Below are positions 1 through 5,194 of a stretch of 12,344 bases of DNA, piece after piece. The position numbers and the translations under genes are program-made. Under the pieces are notes generated by a model. The model saw only the letters and a list, made by a program, of their open reading frames with translations, was not told the origin of the DNA and made no database searches. Positions within the stretch are counted from its first letter, which is position 1. Each line of letters starts with the position of its first letter. The stretch spans positions 1 to 12,344 of the forward strand of contig JBAXGD010000013.1 in assembly GCA_037139575.1 (NCBI GenBank), written 5' to 3'. Source of the stretch: CAIYEO01 sp037139575. GTDB taxonomy: Bacteria; Patescibacteriota; Saccharimonadia; Saccharimonadales; UBA4665.

Positions 1-684
1 GGTCTCGGCTATTTTACCCCTAATACCCCTACTTGGCTGATCGATTATGCAAACTGGTGAATTTGAGATATCTCTCGTGTTCTCTGGCAGTAGAATATTG
101 CCCCCATGCAACATAGCTCCAGACTTAAGGCCTAGGTCGGTCAATCCATATTTCATGTATGTTTTATTGAGATAATTATTAATTTCTGATTTTTTCGACT
201 CATATATTTCTGTCCTGTCTTGTTCGACTATGCCTAGATCGTCACAAACTGATTTAATTTGTTTCCATCCTATCATATCTTCTTCTCCTTTTATGTAATC
301 GCCGTCGATATTTCTGAAGGCAAAATATTGTTCAGGAACAGTAATATAGCCATCACTTGAAGAATCATTATATTTCTTAAATAGTTCAAGAAAAGATAAT
401 TGTCTGATTAGGTTCTCTGGTTTAGATCTGGCTGGATTCTTCCAGGCTATTTTTCCGGTAGAATGACTAGATATTTTCAATGCGATATCATTTATAGACC
501 AAACAGCTGAATGATTACCGCTTCCGAGATATTTTTCGCCGCGCAATTCTGACTCGGCTAAATTAGAGCTAATACAAAATTTACCAAGGATATTATAAAT
601 TTTTTCATTCGTGCAAAGAATTTCGAAGCCACTTTTAGTAATAGTGCTTTGATGACTCTTCATTTTAAGCGATTCCAGATCCAT
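1..684 (-). CDS. Kinase-fold protein (protein kinase / aminoglycoside phosphotransferase-like), 3'-truncated by window edge
   Basis: The frame is open from an ATG at 684 down to base 1 (228 codons, no stop), so the C-terminus lies outside the window. A kinase-like N-lobe is visible. A glycine-rich loop (G54, G56, V61 in GSGNHSAV) is followed by a beta-strand lysine (K70 in ALKI). Near the end HGGNILL (N196) resembles a catalytic loop and IIDQ (D215) the metal-binding DFG/IDx position. The catalytic Asp normally five residues before the loop Asn is Met191 here, so the protein may be an atypical kinase or a pseudokinase. The substrate cannot be told. The start is supported by a -10 box six bases upstream; Met8 is an alternative. 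It is transcribed divergently from the gene at 800. The fold is fairly likely; the activity is unknown. Confidence 0.6.
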   Translation of the reverse strand, partial: MDLESLKMKSHQSTITKSGFEILCTNEKIYNILGKFCISSNLAESELRGEKYLGSGNHSAVWSINDIALKISSHSTGKIAWKNPARSKPENLIRQLSFLELFKKYNDSSSDGYITVPEQYFAFRNIDGDYIKGEEDMIGWKQIKSVCDDLGIVEQDRTEIYESKKSEINNYLNKTYMKYGLTDLGLKSGAMLHGGNILLPENTRDISNSPVCIIDQPSRGIRGKIAET

Positions 685-690
685 TAAAGG

Positions 691-718
691 ATAATAACAG
701 ATAGAGAAAGGATATCAA
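691..718 (-). promoter_or_regulatory. Promoter of the kinase-like gene, leaderless type
   Basis: On the minus strand TTGATA (713-718) and TATTAT (691-696) are separated by 16 bases, each one mismatch from consensus. The -10 ends six bases before the ATG at 684, so transcription should begin at or next to the start codon. No Shine-Dalgarno sequence is present. Confidence 0.55.
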
Positions 719-762
719 GCTTCTAAGACTTTACGACAGACTATATTATGGAATAAAAATGC

Positions 763-790
763 TTGCTTATATCAATAATTATTATAGAAT
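763..790 (+). promoter_or_regulatory. Promoter of the 2H-like gene
   Basis: TTGCTT (763-768) and TAGAAT (785-790) are separated by 16 bases, and the -10 ends nine bases before the ATG at 800. An overlapping TATTAT (780-785) lies eight bases before a TTG at 794, so the exact start is ambiguous. This promoter is back to back with the kinase promoter at 691-718. Confidence 0.4.
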
Positions 791-799
791 ATATTGATT

Positions 800-1408
800 A
801 TGGTCAATCGCTATCATAGGAAAAAGACTCAAAACAAGAAACCTTCCATGAGGGAAATTGTTAGAGAGCGCGGAATCATAGCCGTTCGGAGACCACTACA
901 CGAAACAACTATCCCAATCTTTGAGGAAATAGCCACAAATCTAATACCTGAGCTTCCTAACGCGGCTAGATTGTTTGACCCAGAGACGCTTGGAGTCACT
1001 ATTATTGGCTTTAGTCGTTTCGATGACCATCACAAACGTTTTGGAGCTTCAACGAGAGAAATTGCCGAGAAGGTTCCATCATCTTCAAAGAAAATCGAAG
1101 TAGGTCTTGGCAGTCTTGGTATATATGGTTCACACTCCAAGCATAAACTAGGTTTTAGTATTTATGGTGATGCAATTGAGGATGAAGTTGTAGCTTTTCA
1201 AGAAGAATTCAGAGACTCAGGAACAAAATTACGTCGAGATGCTAATAAGCCAATGGGTGAGCAAGCAATACATATCTGCATTGCGCTGATGTATGAGGAT
1301 CATATTGGTCATTTTAGTGATCCAGCTACACTATCTGCTTTAGGCAATATCGCATTGCAGGGTATTCCCTCTGAACCTATTTATCTAGATAAGATTTCAG
1401 ATAAATAA
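800..1408 (+). CDS. Hypothetical protein, possibly a degenerate 2H phosphoesterase (LigT-like)
   Basis: The protein is about 202 aa, with no signal peptide or membrane segment. I do not recognise it firmly. Its layout recalls the 2H phosphoesterase fold of LigT and the 2'-5' RNA ligases. A beta-strand VTIIGFS around residue 68 stands where the first HxT/S motif would be. A central strand region reads GLGSLGIYG. A second motif, HICIAL (near residue 160), follows a basic stretch of charged residues. The first His of the pair is missing and the second motif has Cys for Thr/Ser, so catalysis as in LigT is doubtful. ATG 800 is preferred over TTG 794 because leaderless translation favours AUG. The alanine racemase gene starts 15 bases downstream but has its own -10 box, so co-transcription is not required. 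Confidence 0.45.
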   Translation: MVNRYHRKKTQNKKPSMREIVRERGIIAVRRPLHETTIPIFEEIATNLIPELPNAARLFDPETLGVTIIGFSRFDDHHKRFGASTREIAEKVPSSSKKIEVGLGSLGIYGSHSKHKLGFSIYGDAIEDEVVAFQEEFRDSGTKLRRDANKPMGEQAIHICIALMYEDHIGHFSDPATLSALGNIALQGIPSEPIYLDKISDK

Positions 1409-1410
1409 TA

Positions 1411-1416
1411 TATAAT
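1411..1416 (+). promoter_or_regulatory. -10 box of alr, leaderless type
   Basis: A perfect TATAAT ends seven bases before the alr ATG at 1424, just after the stop of the preceding gene. No convincing -35 hexamer is visible at the normal spacing and there is no Shine-Dalgarno sequence. Partial read-through from the upstream gene remains possible. Confidence 0.45.
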
Positions 1417-1423
1417 TCTAGTT

Positions 1424-2590
1424 ATGATTAGAAGAAGAATTAAAACTTTGTTAAGTTCAGTTTCTAAAAATAAATATAAAACTCTAAATATTATAGAAGT
1501 TAGTAGAAGTAGGCTTATTCATAATTTTGAATACATTCAAGGACAAAACCCTGGATTCAGTCTCATACCTGTTTTGAAAGCTAATGCCTATGGGCATGGT
1601 CTCAAACAAGTTGGAAAAATTCTCAATGATGTTGATTGTGATTTAATTGCCGTAGACGGTTATTTCGAGGCTTCTAAGCTACTTGAAACAACAAATCATA
1701 GAATATTAGTCCTCGGATATATTCTTCCTGAGAACTACCCTATATTGGATACAAAGAGATGCTCATATGTTATCCAGGATATTGATAGTCTTAAATCTTT
1801 CGCTGAAACAAATAAGCAGATTAATGTTCATATGGAAATAAATACAGGTATGAACCGCTTAGGTATTAATCCTGAAGATATTGATGAATATCTGAATGTA
1901 TTGAAAAGCCTTCCCAATCTCAAACTTGAAGGAGTAATGTCACACCTAGCTGATGCCGACAATGAATTAGATAATTCATTCACGGAAAAACAAGTCTCGA
2001 TATTTGATGAGGCAATTAAAAAAATATTAAAACAAGGGTTTCGCCCAGGCTACATACATATTTCTCAAAGCGCAGGGAGCACAAAGGCAAGGAGTAAATA
2101 TGCTAATTCACTTAGATTGGGAATAGCGCTTTATGGTATTAATCCCCTATCCGAAACCGATAAAAAATTCCGTGAGTTAGGGCCTATTAAGCCAGTTCTA
2201 CGCCTAGAGTCCACTATAGTTAAAACAGAAAAACTCAAATCGGGAGATCGTGTAAGTTATAACGGAATTTATAAGGCAGTGAAGCCAACCAGAATTGCAA
2301 CTCTTCCTCTAGGCTATTATGAGGGAGTGCCAAGGCAATTAAGTAATTTAGGTTTATTCATTGCTAAAGATAAAACTGAACTGCCGATACTTGGAAGAGT
2401 TTGCATGAATCATACAATGATCGATATCAATAAGAAACCAGAACTGAAAGTAGGCGATAAGATTACAGTGATTAGTATGGATAATGAAGATATTAACTCC
2501 ATAAGAAACTTATCCAAGATTAATGGACTATTTAGCTACTCTTTAATGACCGGACTATCTGAGTCCACAAGAAGAATAATTACTGACTAA
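1424..2590 (+). CDS. alr: Alanine racemase (EC 5.1.1.1)
   Basis: This cytoplasmic PLP enzyme interconverts L- and D-alanine and supplies D-Ala for peptidoglycan. The PLP-binding lysine is K52 in VLKANAYGHG. The N-terminal TIM barrel follows, with HMEINTGMNRLG and the MSHLADAD segment. The strand SLRLGIALYGINP carries the pyridine-contacting Arg (R231). The C-terminal beta domain holds the second catalytic residue, Tyr279 in RVSYNG, followed by RIATLPLGYYEGVPR, and then RVCMNHTMID. At 388 aa it is normal length for the family and no key residue is missing. The first 20 residues are a basic extension relative to the barrel. The ATG is fixed by the -10 box seven bases upstream. The last codons form one arm of a palindrome shared with the convergent membrane-protein gene. 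Confidence 0.93.
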   Translation: MIRRRIKTLLSSVSKNKYKTLNIIEVSRSRLIHNFEYIQGQNPGFSLIPVLKANAYGHGLKQVGKILNDVDCDLIAVDGYFEASKLLETTNHRILVLGYILPENYPILDTKRCSYVIQDIDSLKSFAETNKQINVHMEINTGMNRLGINPEDIDEYLNVLKSLPNLKLEGVMSHLADADNELDNSFTEKQVSIFDEAIKKILKQGFRPGYIHISQSAGSTKARSKYANSLRLGIALYGINPLSETDKKFRELGPIKPVLRLESTIVKTEKLKSGDRVSYNGIYKAVKPTRIATLPLGYYEGVPRQLSNLGLFIAKDKTELPILGRVCMNHTMIDINKKPELKVGDKITVISMDNEDINSIRNLSKINGLFSYSLMTGLSESTRRIITD

Positions 2591-2600
2591 TTATTCTTCT
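2570..2600. terminator. Possible bidirectional terminator between alr and the convergent membrane-protein gene
   Basis: A perfect 13-base inverted repeat (arms 2570-2582 and 2588-2600, loop CTGAC) spans both stop codons. Each arm encodes the last residues of one of the two convergent genes. It is AT-rich, and each transcript ends in a T-rich arm rather than a separate U-tract, so terminator function is likely but not certain. Confidence 0.5.
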
Positions 2601-3271
2601 TCAGAAGCAACAATTGATGCTTGTTTAGTAAGGTGAAGGTAAAGCATGGCAAATACTGGGTAGTACATAATGCCGAAGTATACTGTGGCTATGATTCCAA
2701 TAATTGTAATTGCTGGAAGTACAATAAGTATGGACACACCAACAATCCCATATATCTTGCCATAGTTTCCTTCAGTTGTGTTCCAGCTAGCTTTAATAGC
2801 GTCGGGTGGTGACATGCCCTTATCTAAAACGAAGTATTGAACTAGGGCTAGTCGTGGAATTACGTAAAAAGCTGGAATTATTAGTAGAAGAATTGAAGCA
2901 GCTGCAATCAATCCAGAGAGAATAAGCGCACCAACGATGTACCAAAATCTTTTTATAATAATTTCGTAAATATCATCCCATCCAATACTCGTACCTTTAG
3001 ATATTTCTAGGAAAGTATAGGTTAAGGCTGCACTCACTACTACTGAAACAAAATAAGAAATTGTGCTACCAATTGCGCTAAAGCTGTTGTGCCCACTCGT
3101 GTTGCTAATTAGACTCGCTAAAAAACCTATCCCTGTAGACGCAAGTAATAATATTATAATGAAACTTAGATTATTTTTAACAGCAGATTTTGTGTATTTA
3201 TATATGCCGAATGCCCCTGGCCATTCTTTTAAAATTGATGTTTTGTTTGCTTGATTTGTTTTGTTATCCAT
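2591..3271 (-). CDS. Integral membrane protein of unknown function (YIP1/DUF975-like arrangement)
   Basis: With the start at ATG 3271 the product is 226 aa. A short polar N-terminus precedes about five or six hydrophobic segments (for example SFIIILLLASTGIGFLASLI, and one around IVGALILSGLIAAASILLLII). The segment IPAFYVIPRLALVQYFVLD, then a DAIKASWNTTEGNYGKI pattern, is typical of a poorly characterised bacterial membrane family in which IPG-type turns alternate with a conserved polar helix. No catalytic motif is seen. The frame stays open to 3310, but ATG 3271 is preferred: an extended -10 ends six bases upstream of it, and the extra 13 residues would be encoded by the promoter itself. It ends in an acidic EEE tail inside the palindrome shared with alr. 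Its role is unknown. Confidence 0.8.
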   Translation of the reverse strand: MDNKTNQANKTSILKEWPGAFGIYKYTKSAVKNNLSFIIILLLASTGIGFLASLISNTSGHNSFSAIGSTISYFVSVVVSAALTYTFLEISKGTSIGWDDIYEIIIKRFWYIVGALILSGLIAAASILLLIIPAFYVIPRLALVQYFVLDKGMSPPDAIKASWNTTEGNYGKIYGIVGVSILIVLPAITIIGIIATVYFGIMYYPVFAMLYLHLTKQASIVASEEE

Positions 3272-3277
3272 ACCAAG

Positions 3278-3286
3278 TTTATAACA
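3278..3286 (-). promoter_or_regulatory. Extended -10 promoter of the membrane-protein gene
   Basis: On the minus strand TG-T-TATAAA (3278-3286) is an extended -10 that ends six bases before ATG 3271. A weak TTGCAT lies 17 bases further upstream. The position implies a leaderless transcript and decides the start codon of the gene. Confidence 0.5.
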
Positions 3287-3335
3287 GTATGTTGAATATA
3301 ATGCAAGCAATCAACTTATGCTAAGCGGTTTATCG

Positions 3336-3365
3336 TTGGATAAAATGTTTAAAAAATTATATAAT
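3336..3365 (+). promoter_or_regulatory. Promoter of the frameshifted GNAT gene
   Basis: TTGGAT (3336-3341) and a perfect TATAAT (3360-3365) are separated by 18 bases. The -10 ends eight bases before the ATG at 3374. An ATG directly after the box (3366) opens only two codons. Confidence 0.5.
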
Positions 3366-3373
3366 ATGCATTA

Positions 3374-3798
3374 ATGGAATTCAGAGAAATAGATTTGAGT
3401 AAAGACCCTTTTACGCTTGAAGCGGTTGGTCTTGTTCATGATGCATTTTATTCTGAATCAGTAACTGTCGAGAGAGGAATTCCATTTTTGCATAAAGTTA
3501 TGAGCGAAAGAACAAAAAGTTACGTATAGAGTCTGAAGAGCGATTAATTGACGTAGGATCATTTAATTTAATTAGCTTAGAGTGGAAGATTGCCCATATT
3601 TACAATCTTGTAATTGAAAAATCAATGAGGGGTCGAGGCTTTGGTGCTATGATTCTTTCTAGCATGGAATCTAAAGCTAAAACATTAGGTTGTTTTGCTT
3701 CTGAGCTGAGACCACATTTTGACACCGAGGATTTCTATATTAAACAAGGGTACGAAAAATCCCCCGAAGATAATAGGCTATACGAAAAATTTCTATAA
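3374..3798 (+). pseudogene. GNAT-family N-acetyltransferase, interrupted by a -1 frameshift
   Basis: Two frames together give one GNAT protein of about 141 aa. The first runs from ATG 3374 to a TAG at 3527-3529. The second continues one base out of phase to the TAA at 3796-3798. The switch point is a run of five A's at 3514-3518, where one extra A would restore the frame. The second part has the acetyl-CoA loop RGRGFGAMIL and the C-terminal strand-helix DFYIKQGYE of motif B, both typical of GNAT enzymes. The substrate is unknown. The last 68 residues are about half identical by eye to the remnant at 7561-7797. A base-call error, a real pseudogene, or slippage on the A-run (ACA AAA AGT can re-pair in the -1 frame) could each explain it. 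The promoter looks intact, which suggests recent damage or an assembly error. Confidence 0.75.
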
Positions 3799-3810
3799 TG
3801 TCGCTTAATG

Positions 3811-3839
3811 ATTACAAATATTAACTATTGGTTTAAAAT
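3811..3839 (+). promoter_or_regulatory. Promoter of the YdeI/OmpD-associated gene
   Basis: ATTACA (3811-3816) and TAAAAT (3834-3839) are separated by 17 bases. The -10 ends six bases before the ATG at 3846. No Shine-Dalgarno sequence is present, consistent with a leaderless transcript. Confidence 0.5.
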
Positions 3840-3845
3840 ACAAAT

Positions 3846-4100
3846 ATGTTAAAAAGTAAATTATCTTCAGGCGTTGCCCATGAAATACCTTTAGATTTGA
3901 GCAAAAAACTCTCCTCAGATGTTTCTGTACTTGAAAGATGGAATGATTTAACTCCCCTGGCCAGAAACGAGTGGATCTGCTGGACAGTAACAACGAAAAA
4001 ACCCGAAACCAGGCAAAATCATGTAGACAGAACCATGACTGAATTATTGTCCGGCAAAAGAAGGCCATGCTGCTGGGCTGGTTGTGCTCACAGAAAATAA
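3846..4100 (+). CDS. YdeI/OmpD-associated family small protein
   Basis: This 84-aa protein matches the C-terminal module of the bacteriocin-protection YdeI/OmpD-associated family. The diagnostic stretch begins LTPLARNEWICW (about residues 35-46). It continues with a KKPETRxxxxxRT helix and ends in GKRRPCCWAGCAHRK with paired Cys and His residues. The family is widespread and named from Salmonella and E. coli members; its molecular activity is not well established. No signal peptide or membrane segment is seen, so it is probably cytoplasmic. It has its own promoter after the GNAT pseudogene and converges on the surface-protein fragment, with only 19 bases between the two stops. The length is normal for stand-alone members. 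Confidence 0.85.
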   Translation: MLKSKLSSGVAHEIPLDLSKKLSSDVSVLERWNDLTPLARNEWICWTVTTKKPETRQNHVDRTMTELLSGKRRPCCWAGCAHRK

Positions 4101-4119
4101 ATGAATCAGTAAAAATTTT

Positions 4120-4503
4120 TTAATTATTAGTTTGGTGCTTTTTTCTGTTTAGGTAGATAAATGTAGATAATGCTACAAATAATATGATTGAAGCTAGCGC
4201 AATATAATTAGCTATATTTTTAGAATTACTCTTACCCTTCGATAAATTATCAGATGAACTATTGCTAGTGCTATTAGTCATATTATTATTTGCATCGCTT
4301 GAATTAATTACATCAGAAGCTGCCTGGCTGGATGTGTTATTTGCTGAATATGCAACGTCTTTGATTTTTAAAGGAATAGAATTATTGACTATTGCAGGGT
4401 TTATGTCTATTTCAAGATCTGCAAAATCTAAATAATTTCCTGGAGTGAACAATGCGTCACTTAACTTGATTGTAAAATTAAACTTACCTTGTACGGTTGG
4501 TGT
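4120..4503 (-). pseudogene. C-terminal fragment of a membrane-anchored surface protein
   Basis: The frame is open from after a TAG at 4504-4506 to the TAA at 4120-4122, about 127 codons, with no credible start (a TTG at 4452 is the best available). It begins with beta-rich sequence (GKFNFTIKLSDALF, then an acidic strand DLEIDINPAI). A Ser/Asn-rich linker of about 35 residues follows, then one membrane helix (IALASIILFVALSTFIYL) and a basic tail RKKHQ. That is the layout of the cell-surface end of an anchored exported protein. The signal peptide and most of the ectodomain are absent. A neighbouring frame just upstream reads PNTEPICTFSA, which could be the same protein before a one-base shift near 4507; this is weak. 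No promoter was found. I read it as a remnant, though a short expressed gene cannot be excluded. Confidence 0.5.
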
Positions 4504-4546
4504 CTAGCACTAAAAGTACAAATTGGCTCAGTATTCGGGTCTAGAA

Positions 4547-4948
4547 TTATATTTGGTTTGGACGACGGTTTCCCTCTTGCTTAAATGCATAACGGATTCC
4601 TTTTCCCGATAAAGGTTCATCGTCGTATCGGGCAACGATGTGCATATGAGCATGATTAACATGCTGACCTGCAATGCCATAAACATTCCAACCAATATTA
4701 TAGCCCTGGGGTACTTCTACTTTATCTAGTATTTTTTTAAATTTTGGCAAAAGAGAATGAAGGCGTACCCACTCTTCATGATTAATATCAAAAGGTGTTT
4801 CAATGTGTCTTTTAGTTATAGCCATCCCAGCATTATTTATGCTACCTTCTAGCATGTCCGTAAAATACCAAAGATCATCTTCAAATAGGATGTTCACTTT
4901 CAATAGTTCGTTATCTAAACAAAATGGGCATTTTGTGATTTGATTCAT
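4547..4948 (-). CDS. HIT family hydrolase
   Basis: This 133-aa member of the histidine triad superfamily would hydrolyse the alpha-phosphate bond of nucleotide substrates. The active-site motif is VNHAHMHIVAR, with H99, H101 and H103 forming the triad. The N-terminus has the CPFC pair (C7, C10) and the following strand, as in many HIT proteins, and a further histidine occurs in KRHIE (H49). The C-terminal GKGIRYAFKQEGNRRP matches a bacterial subgroup closer to HIT/FHIT-like proteins than to galactose-1-phosphate uridylyltransferase. The exact substrate cannot be assigned. The start is supported by a -10 box six bases upstream. It is transcribed divergently from the pilin-glycosidase gene. The surface-protein fragment lies downstream on the same strand. 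Confidence 0.88.
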   Translation of the reverse strand: MNQITKCPFCLDNELLKVNILFEDDLWYFTDMLEGSINNAGMAITKRHIETPFDINHEEWVRLHSLLPKFKKILDKVEVPQGYNIGWNVYGIAGQHVNHAHMHIVARYDDEPLSGKGIRYAFKQEGNRRPNQI

Positions 4949-4954
4949 AAAACT

Positions 4955-4960
4955 ACTATA
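4955..4960 (-). promoter_or_regulatory. -10 box of the HIT gene, leaderless type
   Basis: On the minus strand TATAGT ends six bases before ATG 4948. No strong -35 is visible at the usual distance, and no Shine-Dalgarno sequence is present. Confidence 0.4.
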
Positions 4961-5091
4961 TCAAAAAATCCGCTATGTGAATGCTTACTGGATTTAGTTT
5001 CAACTTAGATCTGTAAGTAGTTTTTGGCTCAAATGCCTTTGACGAGTTGGAACCAAATTAAGTCTGAATTAACGTCAATGTATGAGCTATC

Positions 5092-5115
5092 TACTGGGCT
5101 CAAATTGAGCCAGTA
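5092..5115. repeat. Imperfect inverted repeat in the HIT / pilin-glycosidase intergenic region
   Basis: Arms TACTGG-CTCAA and TTGAG-CCAGTA pair with one bulged G and almost no loop. It lies just upstream of the -35 box of the pilin-glycosidase promoter, so an operator is possible. It is not followed by a T-run, which argues against an intrinsic terminator on the plus strand. Confidence 0.4.
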
Positions 5116-5127
5116 TCTCCCCTCTCC

Positions 5128-5156
5128 TTGACAAACATAACCATAGTATGTAAGAT
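5128..5156 (+). promoter_or_regulatory. Promoter of the pilin-glycosidase gene, with a 5' leader
   Basis: A perfect TTGACA (5128-5133) lies 17 bases from TAAGAT (5151-5156). The predicted start near 5163 gives a leader of about 30 bases before ATG 5195, unlike most other genes here. The octamer TAAGATAA recurs at 5173, 22 bases on, either as a second -10 or as a repeat. No Shine-Dalgarno sequence precedes the ATG. Confidence 0.6.
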
Positions 5157-5194
5157 AAGGTAAGTACTTTCATAAGATAAAAACAATTAAAAAC

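Noticed and set aside
3510..3530. Programmed -1 frameshift in the GNAT gene as the preferred reading
   Set aside because: A slippery A-run exists, but no stimulatory structure or conserved reason is visible. An indel or base-call error is simpler.
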